Source: Kiloniella spongiae
GTDB lineage: Bacteria; Pseudomonadota; Alphaproteobacteria; Kiloniellales; Kiloniellaceae
Assembly (NCBI RefSeq): GCF_001026905.1
Contig: NZ_LAQL01000008.1
Location: 232,619-296,618 of the forward strand
DNA: 64,000 bases
Direction of reading: 5' to 3'
A model generated the notes under the pieces. The model did no database searches. It was not told where the DNA came from and saw only the letters and a list, made by a program, of their open reading frames with translations. Below, in pieces: positions 8,106 through 18,233 of this stretch. Position 1 is the first letter of the stretch; each line of letters starts with the position of its first letter. Position numbers and translations under genes: made by a program.

Positions 8106-9299
8106 TTAGTTATCCTTGGGAAGCACAAAAATTTGCCCCGGATAGATCAAATCGGGATTTCTTATCTGGTCTTGGTTCCGATCAAAGATCACAGCGTAAC
8201 GCGCGCCTTCCCCATAGATAGCGCGGGAAATTCGCCACAAACTGTTTCCCGGTTGAACGGTTACAACCCGCTCATCTGGTCGGGATTCAACTTTGCCTGA
8301 CCGGGAAAAAGGAATTTCAACGCGCGCAATCACTTTTCCTTCGTCATCAACCTGATCAACTCTTAGCTGGTGAAGACCTTCCTGTACATTTTTCTCGGCT
8401 TCGACAACCCAACGTCCGTCATCGTCAGTCACCCCTTGACCGACAAACTCATTATTCAGATAACCAACAACCTTTTGTCCCGGTTGCGATGTACCGCCGA
8501 TAACTGTTTGTCCATCATCGTCATAATCCACGCTATCCAATGCAAGTTCACCGTCTTTGATTCCTTCATCTTCAACTTTTTCAGGCAGCTGGATGACCTT
8601 TGATGCGCCTCCCTTATCCTCGGGCACCAGAACGGCAAGAACAGATTTATCTCCGACAGGGACGTCAACAATAGCAACGTCGGAAGACTTGAGTTGAACG
8701 CCCTCTTCTTCTTTATTCACCTGCAAACCAAGCTCATGAGTACCCGGCGCCAGTGGCGTTTCCAATACATATACCCACTGCCCATTCTCGTCAGCCTGCA
8801 CGCTACCTAGTAATGTCGTGCCATCAACGATGCGAACATCACTTCCAGCCGGCGCTCTGCCTGCGAGAACAGTATCGCCTGTTTTCTCTACTCTGATCAC
8901 ATCAAATGAAAGAGACGGATCAACAATCACGGCAGTCTTTTGTTCATCATCAGTGACCTGAGCTTCAGAAACATCAGATTGTTTCTCGACAATCGGTTCA
9001 GAAGGATTTTGATTTTCTTCCGAAGCAGCAGTAGAAGAACTAGCTCCACTATCTTGTTCCGGTTCACTTGAGGTTAGCTTTTCACTTGACGAAACTTCGT
9101 TTTCAGAAATTTCTTCACCAGATTTCATACTTTTACCATTAAGCTTCTTCACGATCTTTTTAGGTGCATTCGTCGAAGAGCTTGCGCTATCAGTGACAAT
9201 AGTGGAACCAGGATCATCGTCCAAGACATACCAAACCGAAATGCTTGCCCCAATCAGGACCAACAGGGTTACAAATGAAACAATGAAGGTACGGCTCAA
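8106..9299 (-). CDS. Membrane-anchored LysM protein with Ig-like repeats
   Basis: This 397-residue protein begins with a single membrane helix (about residues 5-26) and a long Ser/Glu-rich linker (about 35-120). Two beta-rich modules follow. Each contains a 'DENGQWVYVLETPL' or 'DDDGRWVVEAEKNV' type strand pair, typical of Ig-like repeats in cell-wall proteins. The C terminus (about 344-395) is a LysM domain with VQPGNSLWRISRAIYGEG and YPGQIFVLP, which binds peptidoglycan. The translation start is TTG at 9299 behind a strong AAGGAGG site. It likely tethers the inner membrane to the wall or organises envelope proteins. No catalytic domain is visible. Confidence 0.85.
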   Translation of the reverse strand: MSRTFIVSFVTLLVLIGASISVWYVLDDDPGSTIVTDSASSSTNAPKKIVKKLNGKSMKSGEEISENEVSSSEKLTSSEPEQDSGASSSTAASEENQNPSEPIVEKQSDVSEAQVTDDEQKTAVIVDPSLSFDVIRVEKTGDTVLAGRAPAGSDVRIVDGTTLLGSVQADENGQWVYVLETPLAPGTHELGLQVNKEEEGVQLKSSDVAIVDVPVGDKSVLAVLVPEDKGGASKVIQLPEKVEDEGIKDGELALDSVDYDDDGQTVIGGTSQPGQKVVGYLNNEFVGQGVTDDDGRWVVEAEKNVQEGLHQLRVDQVDDEGKVIARVEIPFSRSGKVESRPDERVVTVQPGNSLWRISRAIYGEGARYAVIFDRNQDQIRNPDLIYPGQIFVLPKDN

Positions 9300-9490
9300 A
9301 AATGCCTCCTTAAGACTTTACAGTGACTGACAGGCTTCTACCGTCAAAACAGCTGGAAAATTTTTCCCGCAAACTAACATTCTTATGACTCTAGGTTAAA
9401 TCCTTATGGGAAAAGAACAAGAGTTATGACAAATTTTAGGTGATAAAAAACTCAACAATAATCGGCTATGTCTCCGTTTTTCTCTGATTA

Positions 9491-9518
9491 TTGCCATTAT
9501 ATAAAGGAAAGATATAAT
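9491..9518 (+). promoter_or_regulatory. Sigma-70-type promoter for LOG-family gene
   Basis: TTGCCA at 9491-9496 and a perfect TATAAT at 9513-9518 are separated by 16 bases. The predicted start near 9525 would place the hairpin at the very 5' end of the transcript. Confidence 0.6.
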
Positions 9519-9526
9519 AAGACCGT

Positions 9527-9572
9527 CGGCACGTTGGATAGAGATTTAGTCTCGCTATCTACGTGCCGTTTT
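9527..9572 (+). promoter_or_regulatory. 5' leader hairpin followed by T4, possible attenuator or stabiliser
   Basis: Outer arms CGGCACGT (9527-9534) and ACGTGCCG (9561-9568) are perfect complements. An inner GATAG/CTATC pairing extends the stem. TTTT follows directly. It lies between the promoter and the ribosome site of the LOG gene at 9612. Confidence 0.55.
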
Positions 9573-9611
9573 GCAACTCTGCACAAAAAAAATAATAAAA
9601 GGAATTCAACA

Positions 9612-10196
9612 ATGACCAAAATTAAATCCATTTGTGTTTATTGTGGCTCGTCAAATGCAGTAAGCGAAAAGCATCTGACAAGCGCCAATCAACTTGGAAA
9701 ATTGGCTGCAGAAAACAACATTGAAATTATCTATGGTGGTGGCCGGGTTGGTTCTATGGGACGCGTTGCTGATGGTGCACTGGCACATAGCGGGAAAGTA
9801 ACAGGTATTATACCTGAATATCTTGATAAATTTGAAGTTGGCCATAAAGAGGTTAATGAGCTTATCGTTGTTGATTCCATGCACACGCGGAAAATGGCAA
9901 TGTTTGAACGTTCCGACGCCTTCTGTATTCTTCCTGGCGGTCTTGGTACGCTGGACGAATTTTTCGAAATTGCGACCTGGAAACAACTAGGAATGCACGA
10001 CAAGCCTATTATCATCATCAATCTGGAAAATTTTTGGACACCGCTTCTCGAGCTTATAAATCATCAAATATCAGCAGGTTATTTAAGGCAAAATCCAGCT
10101 GATATATATAGTGTTGTCAATAGCATAGATGACGTATTCACCCAAATTCAAAGTATGCCAGAATCACATATTAAGGCTGATATCAAACTACTTTGA
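9612..10196 (+). CDS. LOG-family nucleoside 5'-monophosphate phosphoribohydrolase
   Basis: This is a Rossmann-fold protein of the TIGR00730/LOG family, known to release the base from (cytokinin) nucleoside monophosphates. The N-terminal ICVYCGSSNAV, the GGGRVGSMG turn and the active-site motif LPGGLGTLDEFFE are all present. I start it at the ATG at 9612 because the sequence MTKIKSICVY aligns with family N termini and an AAGGAA ribosome site precedes it. This gives 194 residues, the usual length. An upstream in-frame ATG at 9468 would add 48 atypical residues spanning the leader hairpin. The gene stands alone. In bacteria the physiological substrate is often unclear. Confidence 0.9.
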   Translation: MTKIKSICVYCGSSNAVSEKHLTSANQLGKLAAENNIEIIYGGGRVGSMGRVADGALAHSGKVTGIIPEYLDKFEVGHKEVNELIVVDSMHTRKMAMFERSDAFCILPGGLGTLDEFFEIATWKQLGMHDKPIIIINLENFWTPLLELINHQISAGYLRQNPADIYSVVNSIDDVFTQIQSMPESHIKADIKLL

Positions 10197-10302
10197 TTAC
10201 AATTGTTATCCCGAGTTATCTTGCACTGCAGCGAAAGACTGTTATTTTCCTCTGTGAGTTCCCCAAATTATATGAAACAAGCCGACAAACAAGGAGGCGA
10301 AC

Positions 10303-11517
10303 ATGTCCAAAATTAAGGTTAAAAATCCAATCGTCGAACTCGATGGCGATGAAATGACACGGATCATCTGGGAAAAAATCAAACAAAAATTCATTCTTCC
10401 CTATCTTGATGTCGATCTGAAATATTTTGATCTTTCCATCGAAAGCCGCGATGAAACAGACGATCAGATCACGGTTGATGCTGCCAATGCCATCAAAGAA
10501 CACCGTGTTGGTGTTAAGTGTGCAACAATCACACCTGATGAAGCGCGTGTTGAAGAATTCGACCTGAAAAAAATGTGGCGTTCGCCAAACGGAACTATTC
10601 GTAACATTCTGGGTGGTACTGTTTTCCGTCAACCAATTATCATGGAAAATGTGCCACGTCTTGTTCCTGGCTGGACACAACCAATTGTTATTGGTCGTCA
10701 CGCTTTTGGTGATCAATATAAAGCGACTGACTTCCTTGTCCCTGGTGCAGGTAAACTGACCATGACTTTCCAGCCGGAAGATGGTGGTGAGCCAATTACT
10801 CGTGAAATTTTTGAATTTCCAGAAGCTGGTGTTGCAATGGGCATGTACAACCTGGACGAATCAATTCGTGGATTTGCCCGTGCCTGCATGAACTACGGCC
10901 TTGATCTTGGCTGGCCTGTATATCTGTCCACCAAAAACACTATCTTGAAAGCTTACGACGGTCGCTTTAAAGATCTGTTCGAAGAAGTTTATCAGACAGA
11001 ATTTGCTGACAAATTTGCCGCTAAAGGCATTTCATACGAGCACCGCTTGATTGATGACATGGTTGCAGCAGCCATGAAATGGTCTGGTGGTTTTGTATGG
11101 GCCTGTAAGAACTATGATGGCGATGTTCAATCTGACACCGTTGCACAGGGTTTTGGTTCGCTAGGCCTAATGACATCTGTTCTGATGACACCTGATGGAC
11201 AGACTGTTGAAGCAGAAGCCGCACACGGGACAGTGACCCGTCACTATCGTCTGCATCAACAGGGCAAAGACACATCGACAAACCCAATCGCTTCTATTTT
11301 CGCATGGTCTCGCGGCCTAAAATTCCGCGGACAATTTGATGAAACTCCAGAAGTCGTTGAGTTTGCTGAAACACTTGAAAAAGTTTGCATCGATACAGTT
11401 GAATCCGGAAGTATGACAAAAGATCTAGCTCTTCTGATCAGTCCGAATCAGGACTGGTTGACGACAGATCAATTCCTTGATGCAATTGATGCTAATCTAC
11501 AGAAAGCAATGAGCTAA
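10303..11517 (+). CDS. icd: NADP-dependent isocitrate dehydrogenase
   Basis: This enzyme oxidises isocitrate to 2-oxoglutarate in the citric acid cycle, producing NADPH. The 404-residue protein starts [20 protein letters not shown], matching the dimeric, eukaryote-like IDH subfamily common in alphaproteobacteria rather than the E. coli type. Substrate and metal binding segments [17 protein letters not shown] and [20 protein letters not shown] are visible, followed by the cofactor region [13 protein letters not shown] strong AAGGAGG ribosome site precedes the ATG. A secreted cyclophilin gene begins five bases after the stop, so they probably share a transcript. Confidence 0.96.
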   Translation: MSKIKVKNPIVELDGDEMTRIIWEKIKQKFILPYLDVDLKYFDLSIESRDETDDQITVDAANAIKEHRVGVKCATITPDEARVEEFDLKKMWRSPNGTIRNILGGTVFRQPIIMENVPRLVPGWTQPIVIGRHAFGDQYKATDFLVPGAGKLTMTFQPEDGGEPITREIFEFPEAGVAMGMYNLDESIRGFARACMNYGLDLGWPVYLSTKNTILKAYDGRFKDLFEEVYQTEFADKFAAKGISYEHRLIDDMVAAAMKWSGGFVWACKNYDGDVQSDTVAQGFGSLGLMTSVLMTPDGQTVEAEAAHGTVTRHYRLHQQGKDTSTNPIASIFAWSRGLKFRGQFDETPEVVEFAETLEKVCIDTVESGSMTKDLALLISPNQDWLTTDQFLDAIDANLQKAMS

Positions 11518-11522
11518 CAAAG

Positions 11523-12068
11523 ATGCCAAAAATCCTACGCAATCTACTCGCAGGTTTACTTGTCCTGACCTTTGCGTCAACTGGTTCACAGGCTGCTGAG
11601 CCAGAAAACACACTGGTAATTGAACTTAAAACCGGTAAAGTTCTCATTGAAATGCTTCCCAATCTTGCCCCGAACCATGTAGCAAGAATCAAGGAACTAA
11701 CCCGTGATGGCTTTTACGATGGCATTGTCTTCCATCGGGTGATTGCAGGGTTCATGGCACAGACCGGTGATCCCAAAGGACTTGGTACTGGCGGATCAGG
11801 TAAAAAACTAAATGCCGAATTCTCTCGTGAACCCTACGTTCGCGGTACAGTTGGTATGGCACGTTCCCAGAATGTAAATTCCGGGGATAGTCAGTTCTTT
11901 ATCATGTTCAAAAGAACACCATCGCTTGATGGTCAGTACACTGTATGGGGCAAGGTCATACAGGGTATGGAACATGTTGATGCGATCAAGAAAGGTCAAC
12001 CCGGAAGCGGTAAAGTTAGCAATCCGGATAAAATGATTTCTGTACGCATTCTTGCTGATATTCAATAA
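11523..12068 (+). CDS. Periplasmic cyclophilin-type peptidyl-prolyl isomerase
   Basis: This 181-residue cyclophilin has an N-terminal signal peptide (about residues 1-24, ending near SQAAEP), so it acts in the periplasm on exported proteins. The catalytic core shows FHRVIAGFMAQTGDP, with the catalytic Arg and the Phe/Met/Gln of the active site, then GTVGMARS and SQFFIMF. It starts five bases behind icd and is followed by a strong terminator. The next gene is a close paralogue without a signal peptide. Together they look like a duplicated pair serving the periplasm and the cytoplasm. Confidence 0.93.
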   Translation: MPKILRNLLAGLLVLTFASTGSQAAEPENTLVIELKTGKVLIEMLPNLAPNHVARIKELTRDGFYDGIVFHRVIAGFMAQTGDPKGLGTGGSGKKLNAEFSREPYVRGTVGMARSQNVNSGDSQFFIMFKRTPSLDGQYTVWGKVIQGMEHVDAIKKGQPGSGKVSNPDKMISVRILADIQ

Positions 12069-12090
12069 ATATCACGCAAGGCCAGTATAG

Positions 12091-12130
12091 AAAAAAGCGC
12101 TGTACTCTTCCGAGATACAGCGCTTTTTCT
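12091..12130 (+). terminator. Intrinsic terminator after icd-cyclophilin
   Basis: The stem AAAAAGCGCTGTA pairs with TACAGCGCTTTTT around a CTC/GAG inner pair and is followed by a T-rich run. Confidence 0.88.
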
Positions 12131-12259
12131 TTTTGAACACAATCGTCGTGCTCTCAAGCTTTCTAAAATTTCTCTATCCAACCAAGATGCCGCCTTGCAA
12201 AAACACATTCCGATACTTATTTTGCTGGTAGTTCATCACACTCATTTAAGGCCCAAGCC

Positions 12260-12751
12260 ATGACAGAAGAAACAACACCCGACCTGGAAAATACCCTCGT
12301 TATCGAGCTGGAGACCGGTAAAGTAACAATTGAAATGTTACCTGACCTCGCCCCAACACACGTAGCACGCATTAAAGAACTGGCGCGTGAAGGCTTCTAC
12401 GACGGCATCGTATTCCATCGCGTTATCGACGGTTTCATGGCTCAAACAGGTGATCCTACCGGTACAGGTACAAGTGGTTCTGGCAAAAAACTACGCGCTG
12501 AATTTACACAGGAACCATTTGTTCGTGGTGTCGTAGGTATGGCACGTGCTCAAAACCCGCATTCTGGTGACAGCCAGTTCTTCATCATGTTTGACAGTGC
12601 ACCATCTCTCAACGGGCAGTATACTGTTTGGGGACAAGTAATCGAAGGCATGGACCTTGTTGATGGTATCAAAAAAGGTGCTCCAGGTAGCGGTGCCGTT
12701 GATGAACCAGATCGCATGGTATCCGTTAAAGTTCTTGCTGACATCGAATAA
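12260..12751 (+). CDS. Cytoplasmic cyclophilin-type peptidyl-prolyl isomerase
   Basis: This 163-residue cyclophilin catalyses cis-trans isomerisation of peptide bonds before proline. It lacks a signal peptide and starts MTEETTPDLENTLVIELETG, so it should be cytoplasmic. The core FHRVIDGFMAQTGDP, GVVGMARAQ and SQFFIMF are canonical. It is a clear paralogue of the preceding gene, aligning without gaps over most of its length. It sits between two terminators and so forms its own unit. The ribosome site is modest (TAAGG). Confidence 0.93.
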   Translation: MTEETTPDLENTLVIELETGKVTIEMLPDLAPTHVARIKELAREGFYDGIVFHRVIDGFMAQTGDPTGTGTSGSGKKLRAEFTQEPFVRGVVGMARAQNPHSGDSQFFIMFDSAPSLNGQYTVWGQVIEGMDLVDGIKKGAPGSGAVDEPDRMVSVKVLADIE

Positions 12752-12817
12752 AACGTTCCTAGGAGCAACAGAAATTTCAACCCCAAAGAGGTTGGTATTT
12801 TTACTAGGTGATTTTTC

Positions 12818-12852
12818 AAAACCCCCGCTGTATTATCTGCAGCGGGGGTTTT
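12818..12852 (+). terminator. Intrinsic terminator after second cyclophilin
   Basis: A 13-base perfect stem, AAAACCCCCGCTG with its complement, has a 9-base loop and ends in T4. It can act on both strands. Confidence 0.9.
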
Positions 12853-12909
12853 GTCCAGTGAGAGTTATCAGGGGGACAGCCTGTAATCATAAAAAGAGGA
12901 ACTTTGGTT

Positions 12910-13752
12910 GTGACAATCACCGAAGAATACACACAGCTTATAGAGCAACTAACACAGACAGCGCTGAATTTTTCATTAGAGATTCTTGCTGCACTGGCTA
13001 TTCTTATTGTCGGTATTTTTATCGCAGGACGTATTGCGAAATATACTGATAAATTACTCTCCAAATCCGGTAAGGTAGATTCAACCCTGAAGCCTGTTAT
13101 CGTAAAGATTATTCGCTATACGATCATGGTCTTTGTTCTCATCGCCGTTCTCGCTCGATTTGGTGTCGAAACCACCAGTATCATAGCCGTTCTGGGTGCT
13201 GCAGGTTTGGCTATCGGCCTCGCCCTACAAGGAACAATGCAAAACATTGCTGCCGGCTTTATGCTTTTGTTCCTTCGGCCTTTGAAAGTCGGCGAGTTTG
13301 TCGATGCAGACGGCATTTCCGGAACTGTTGAAGAAATCAGCCTGTTTATCACGCATATGACAACAGTTGATGGTCTGTATCTTTCCGTACCAAACTCCAA
13401 ACTTTGGTCTGCAACAGTTACAAACTACAGCAGAAACAGTACACGACGGACGGATCTGGCGATTGGCATCGGCTATGGTGATGATATCGCAAAAGCAGAG
13501 AAAGTTGCTCTAGCAGTGCTTTCCGGTGACGCCCGTATCCATAAAGATCCTGCTGCTCAGGTAATCACGACCGGATTAGGTGAAAGTTCTGTCGACTTGA
13601 ATGTCCGTTACTGGACAGACAGTGGTGACTACTGGCCTGCATTGAGTGACAACCGCCGGGCAATAAAAGAAGCCTTTGACAAAGAAGGTATCTCTATTCC
13701 GTTCCCGCAACGCGATTTACATATTATCTCTGACGTTAAAGCGAAAGCCTGA
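12910..13752 (+). CDS. mscS: Small-conductance mechanosensitive channel (MscS family)
   Basis: This channel opens under membrane tension to release solutes during osmotic downshock. The protein is about 280 residues, with three N-terminal membrane helices (about 15-40, 60-82, 88-120). The pore-lining helix is the Gly/Ala-rich VLGAAGLAIGLALQGTMQNI, followed by the family segment FLRPLKVGEFV and a soluble beta/alpha-beta domain with VPNSKLWS. The size matches E. coli MscS (286). I prefer the GTG at 12910, nine bases behind AGAGGA, over the TTG at 12904, which is too close to that site. It is monocistronic, with terminators on both sides. Confidence 0.92.
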   Translation: MTITEEYTQLIEQLTQTALNFSLEILAALAILIVGIFIAGRIAKYTDKLLSKSGKVDSTLKPVIVKIIRYTIMVFVLIAVLARFGVETTSIIAVLGAAGLAIGLALQGTMQNIAAGFMLLFLRPLKVGEFVDADGISGTVEEISLFITHMTTVDGLYLSVPNSKLWSATVTNYSRNSTRRTDLAIGIGYGDDIAKAEKVALAVLSGDARIHKDPAAQVITTGLGESSVDLNVRYWTDSGDYWPALSDNRRAIKEAFDKEGISIPFPQRDLHIISDVKAKA

Positions 13753-13769
13753 TATCAGTAATACTTTAC

Positions 13770-13800
13770 AAGAAGGAGGCCGCTAACTGCGGCCTTCTTT
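13770..13800 (+). terminator. Intrinsic terminator after mscS
   Basis: A GGCCGC/GCGGCC core stem extends to AAGAA/TTCTT with a 3-base bulge and ends in T3. Confidence 0.75.
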
Positions 13801-14021
13801 GCATCTAACGATTATCAAATCGCAGACGCTTTCTTATACGCGAACAAGCGATTAATTTCGTGAAAAACAAGAAAAACAAATCCGTTCCAAAATATGATCC
13901 ACATTCTGTCTTTGTTTGATTTACACACGAGATCGTGACCTCTCGGGCAAATTCTTATTCGACAAACCATGATCCGCTCAATACCTTGTAATGCATCATT
14001 CTTTTATCCCACCAGAGCAAT

Positions 14022-15236
14022 ATGGCACCTATTTCAGATAAATGGCTTTCCTTGGGTATACTGGCACTTTGCCAGGTTGCAGCAATGGCACTCTGGTTTT
14101 CTGCCTCAGCCGTTTTGCCGTCCCTTACGATTGAGTATAGTCTTACTCCTTTTCAACAAGCCCTTTTCACTTCCACCGTCCAAGTTGGCTTTGTCGTAGG
14201 TAGCCTGTCTTCCGCCCTGTTTGGCCTTGCGGATCGTTTACCCCCGAAATTATTTTTCTTGGGCTCTGCCGTTACAGCCGCTATAGCCAACGCCCTGTTA
14301 TTAATCGTTGAGCCAACTGATCCAATCGTCCCGTTGCTTCGTTTTATTACAGGGATCTGTATGGCAGGCATATATCCGGTAGGAATGCGAATGGCCGCAA
14401 CTTGGGCCAAAGGAGATATGGGGCTTCTTGTTGGTATTCTCGTCGGTGCGCTAACTCTCGGCTCAGCCTCTCCGCACCTATTCAATGCAATAGGCGGTAT
14501 AGACTGGCGCTTTACAATTGCAACGGCATCAGTTTGTGCAATTATTGCAGCTATCGGGGTACTCTTTTTTAAAATGGGTCCTGCTTATACCAAAGCACCT
14601 AAGTTCCATCCTCTTCACATTCTCTCTGCTTGGAGAATCAAATCCGTTCGCCTCGCAAATCTTGGTTATCTTGGTCACATGTGGGAACTTTATGCTATGT
14701 GGGCCTGGATTGGGATATTTCTTACGGCCAGCTTTTCACTATCGATGAAAAGTAGCGAAGCTAATGATCTTGCCAAGCTGGCAACCTTTGCAACAATGGC
14801 AGCGGGCGCCATTGGTTGTATAGCAGTGGGATATTTTGCAGATAAACTCGGTCGCACCACCCTTACCATTATCTCTATGTTAATTAGTGGTAGCTGCGCG
14901 CTGCTCGTTGGCCTCCTTTTCGGGGCGTCACCTCTGTGGCTGACACTCGTCTGTATTCTTTGGGGCATCAGCATCATTGCCGATTCAGCTCAATTTTCAG
15001 CATCCGTGGCGGAATTAGCTCCTCCCGAAATCGTGGGAACAATGCTGACATTACAAACCTCACTAGGGTTTACACTGACTTTAATCACAATCCATTTGAT
15101 GCCTTATGCCGTTGATCTTCTCAGTTGGCATTATGCCTTTATGCCATTGGCCATTGGGCCATTCCTCGGTGTTTGGGCTATGGCAAAATTACGCCATCAT
15201 CCTGACGCGAGAAAGCTCGCCAATGGCAAAAAGTAA
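14022..15236 (+). CDS. Major facilitator superfamily transporter
   Basis: This 404-residue protein has about twelve predicted membrane helices in two halves. The loop between helices 2 and 3 carries a weak MFS motif (FGLADRLPPK), and the equivalent loop in the second half reads YFADKLGRTT. An RMAATWAKGDMG segment follows helix 4. It looks like the CynX/NimT or general proton-coupled exporter group, but the substrate cannot be predicted. Its translation signal is weak. It stands alone between mscS and the convergent alaS. Confidence 0.85.
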   Translation: MAPISDKWLSLGILALCQVAAMALWFSASAVLPSLTIEYSLTPFQQALFTSTVQVGFVVGSLSSALFGLADRLPPKLFFLGSAVTAAIANALLLIVEPTDPIVPLLRFITGICMAGIYPVGMRMAATWAKGDMGLLVGILVGALTLGSASPHLFNAIGGIDWRFTIATASVCAIIAAIGVLFFKMGPAYTKAPKFHPLHILSAWRIKSVRLANLGYLGHMWELYAMWAWIGIFLTASFSLSMKSSEANDLAKLATFATMAAGAIGCIAVGYFADKLGRTTLTIISMLISGSCALLVGLLFGASPLWLTLVCILWGISIIADSAQFSASVAELAPPEIVGTMLTLQTSLGFTLTLITIHLMPYAVDLLSWHYAFMPLAIGPFLGVWAMAKLRHHPDARKLANGKK

Positions 15237-15260
15237 TATCTTAAAGATTTCCTCGTCATA

Positions 15261-15298
15261 AAAAAAGCCCCGTAACTTTTATAGCCACGGAGCTTTTT
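15261..15298. terminator. Bidirectional terminator between MFS gene and alaS
   Basis: The stem AAAAAGCCCCGT pairs with ACGGAGCTTTTT with one mismatch. A and T tracts on the two sides allow termination of both convergent transcripts. Confidence 0.8.
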
Positions 15299-15317
15299 GT
15301 CTTGAACGAAATGTAAA

Positions 15318-17972
15318 TCACCCAAGTAAAGCTTCGATGGCCTTTATTGCATCTTGAGCTTTTGACGCATCAGGTCCACCGGCCTGTGCCATATCAGGAC
15401 GTCCGCCCCCGCCTTTACCGCCGAGTGCGGCAGAACCAGCCCGAACAAGATCAACCGCTGAAACTTTGGCAGTGAGATCATCAGTCACAGCCACAACAAT
15501 AGAGGCTTTGCCATCCGTATCTGCAATAAGAACAATAACACCGGTACCGATCTGTTTTTTCAGCTCATCCGCGGTAGGTTTCAGATCTTTTGGCAACACC
15601 CCTTCGAGAACTCTGGCAGCCACTTTAATACCATTCACGCTCTTGAACTCGGCCTCACCTGCTGCACTACCACCGCCAGCAGCCAGCTTGCGACGTGCAT
15701 CGGTTAAATCACGTTCCAACCGCTTTCTTTCTTCCAGAAGCGATGTAACACGCGCTTCCAATTCAGCAGGAGATGCCTTCATTGCTGTTGCAGCCGCAGC
15801 CAGTTGAGTTTCCTGTAGGGATACATATTCCAGTGCGGCCTGCCCCGTGACAGCCTCAACACGGCGAACACCCGAGGCAAGCGCAGATTCGGAAACAATT
15901 TTAAAGAAACCGATATCTCCGGTTCTTTTGACATGGGTACCACCACAAAGTTCAGTGGAATAATACCCGCTTCCAGTAGAACTGTCTGAACCACCCATCG
16001 AGACAACGCGAACTTCTTCACCGTATTTCTCACCGAAGAGAGCCATTGCACCTTCTTTAATTGCCTCATCCGGAGTCATTAGACGGGTAACAACAGGATC
16101 ATTTCTTCGAATGTAGTCGTTCACCTCACGTTCAACGATCGCAATATCATCAGCGTCCAAAGGTTTTGGCTGGCTGATATCAAAACGAAGACGTTCTTTT
16201 GCCACTAGGGAACCTTTTTGGGTTACGTGTGTCCCCAAACGTCGACGAAGAGCTTCGTGCAACAAGTGCGTCGCAGAGTGATGAGCACGCAGAGCAGAGC
16301 GACGAGAAACATCAACCTTCATTTCCAGCGCAAGATCCACTGTGATCTCGCCACGTGTAACTTCGCCGATATGAACAAATATGTTGCCCAGTTTTTTCTG
16401 AGTGTCCTTGATCCTTACTTCCGCACCTTCAGCCGAGAACAAAAGGCCGTGATCACCTTGCTGACCACCGCTTTCCCCATAAAAAGGTGTCTGGTTGGTG
16501 ATAACCATCACCTCATCACCAGTCTTTGCAGTAGAAACTTCGTCACCTTCTTTTAAGATTGCCAGAACCTGGCCTTCGGCTGTCTCGGTATCGTAACCAA
16601 GGAACTCTGTTCCCCCTACACGTTCTTGTATTTCAAACCAAACTTTTTCTGTCGCAGCATCTCCGGAACCGCTCCACGCTTTACGCGCAGCAGCACGTTG
16701 TTGTTCCATAGCCGCATTGAATCCTTCGGTATCAACAGACTGTCCCTGACCCCGCAAAACATCCTGTGTGAGATCAAGCGGGAAGCCGTAGGTATCGTAG
16801 AGCTTAAAGGCTACTTCACCATTAAGCGTACCCTTGTTCCCTAACTTGTCCGTTTCAGCTGACAGCAACTTCATGCCGCGATCCAATGTTTGACCGAAAC
16901 GGTTTTCTTCCAGCTTAAGCGTTTCTGTGATGAGGGATTCTGCACGTGTCAGTTCAGGGAAAGCAGTCCCCATCATCCCAACAAGAGACGGAACCAATTT
17001 GTAGATAGCAGGATCTTTAACACCAATCTTGTGCACATGGCGCATAGCCCGTCGCATAATACGACGCAGAACATAACCACGTCCTTCGTTAGATGGTAAA
17101 ACACCATCCGCAATCAGGAACGCAGTCGAACGAAGGTGATCCGCAATAACGCGATGAGATACAGCATGGTCCCCGTCTGCATCAACACCAGTTTCATGCG
17201 CTGACGCCTCAATGATGGTGCGAAGCAAATCAACATCATAGTTATCATGTTTGCCTTGAAGAACTGCAGTAATGCGTTCAAGGCCCATGCCCGTGTCAAT
17301 TGACGGTTTGGGTAAGTCGACGCGTGTCTGTGCATCAATCTGTTCATATTGCATGAAAACGAGGTTCCAGATTTCGATAAATCTGTCACCATCTTCATCT
17401 GGACTACCAGGAGGGCCACCGAAGATGTGATCTCCATGATCATAGAAAATTTCTGAGCAAGGTCCGCAAGGTCCTGTCGGCCCCATGGACCAAAAGTTAT
17501 CGCTTGTCGAAATGCGGATGATACGATCATCACTAAGACCAGCAATTTTACGCCAGAGAGCAGCAGCTTCTTCGTCTTCAGAATAGACGGTAACCAATAG
17601 CTTCTCTTCCGGAACACCGTATTCTTTGGTGATCAGGTTCCAGGCGTGTTCAATGGCCACATCCTTAAAATAGTCTCCAAAGGAAAAGTTCCCCATCATT
17701 TCAAAGAAGGTGTGGTGCCGCGCCGTATAGCCGACATTTTCCAAATCGTTGTGCTTACCACCTGCACGTACACATTTTTGCGAAGTTGCCGCTCGGCTAT
17801 AGGGACATGTCTCGTTACCGGTAAAGACGTTCTTGAATTGCACCATTCCCGCGTTTGTAAACATCAACGTTGGATCATTTCGCGGCACCAGCGGCGAAGA
17901 TTCTACGGTTGTATGACCATGCTTTGCAAAATAGTCGAGAAAGACCCTACGGATCTCATTGCCGGTAATCAT
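15318..17972 (-). CDS. alaS: Alanyl-tRNA synthetase
   Basis: This enzyme charges tRNA-Ala and hydrolyses mischarged Ser or Gly. The protein is about 884 residues, close to the usual 875. The class II catalytic core is at the N terminus (MQYEQ, GMGLERI), the editing domain has [13 protein letters not shown] and [13 protein letters not shown] (zinc/editing His and Cys residues), and the C-terminal DHH-like C-Ala domain ends in [16 protein letters not shown]. The ATG at 17972 gives [15 protein letters not shown], aligning with family N termini. An in-frame GTG at 17981 would add three residues. It is a single gene upstream of recA in many alphaproteobacteria, and here an IalB gene lies between them. 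Confidence 0.96.
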   Translation of the reverse strand: MITGNEIRRVFLDYFAKHGHTTVESSPLVPRNDPTLMFTNAGMVQFKNVFTGNETCPYSRAATSQKCVRAGGKHNDLENVGYTARHHTFFEMMGNFSFGDYFKDVAIEHAWNLITKEYGVPEEKLLVTVYSEDEEAAALWRKIAGLSDDRIIRISTSDNFWSMGPTGPCGPCSEIFYDHGDHIFGGPPGSPDEDGDRFIEIWNLVFMQYEQIDAQTRVDLPKPSIDTGMGLERITAVLQGKHDNYDVDLLRTIIEASAHETGVDADGDHAVSHRVIADHLRSTAFLIADGVLPSNEGRGYVLRRIMRRAMRHVHKIGVKDPAIYKLVPSLVGMMGTAFPELTRAESLITETLKLEENRFGQTLDRGMKLLSAETDKLGNKGTLNGEVAFKLYDTYGFPLDLTQDVLRGQGQSVDTEGFNAAMEQQRAAARKAWSGSGDAATEKVWFEIQERVGGTEFLGYDTETAEGQVLAILKEGDEVSTAKTGDEVMVITNQTPFYGESGGQQGDHGLLFSAEGAEVRIKDTQKKLGNIFVHIGEVTRGEITVDLALEMKVDVSRRSALRAHHSATHLLHEALRRRLGTHVTQKGSLVAKERLRFDISQPKPLDADDIAIVEREVNDYIRRNDPVVTRLMTPDEAIKEGAMALFGEKYGEEVRVVSMGGSDSSTGSGYYSTELCGGTHVKRTGDIGFFKIVSESALASGVRRVEAVTGQAALEYVSLQETQLAAAATAMKASPAELEARVTSLLEERKRLERDLTDARRKLAAGGGSAAGEAEFKSVNGIKVAARVLEGVLPKDLKPTADELKKQIGTGVIVLIADTDGKASIVVAVTDDLTAKVSAVDLVRAGSAALGGKGGGGRPDMAQAGGPDASKAQDAIKAIEALLG

Positions 17973-18233
17973 TTTAATCACTTACCCTAAAACTTGGACA
18001 GGACGCATTCTTTTCACATCAGAATACGGGAAATCTTATCTGCGGTTTTAACGTGCCGCCAAGGCTCTGTCTAGACTTCGCTTACAGCAATACAATTTCC
18101 CCGCCTTAACCTTCACACAAGCCTTATAATAACTTGTCTTTAATTTTCCATGATTATTCGATATAGCTAAAAGCCATATCTTATAAATCGACGTTCACGA
18201 TCATCTATTTACTCAACAGATAAGCTTGAAATC

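Larger units (their letters stand above)
9300..9611. promoter_or_regulatory. Intergenic region with promoter and leader hairpin
   Basis: This 312-base divergent region lies between the LysM gene and the LOG-family gene. It holds a good sigma-70-like promoter (9491-9518) and a long hairpin with a short T run (9527-9572) ahead of the LOG gene. An open frame begins at 9468, but it runs through the hairpin and lacks a ribosome site, so I do not count it as coding. Confidence 0.6.

Noticed and set aside
9468..9611. 48-residue N-terminal extension of the LOG-family protein
   Set aside because: It starts upstream of the promoter found at 9491-9518, runs through the hairpin, and has no homology to the family.
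15466..15807. Open frame of 113 codons antisense to alaS
   Set aside because: It lies fully within a conserved gene, and its composition follows from the alaS codons. No ribosome site or family motif is seen.
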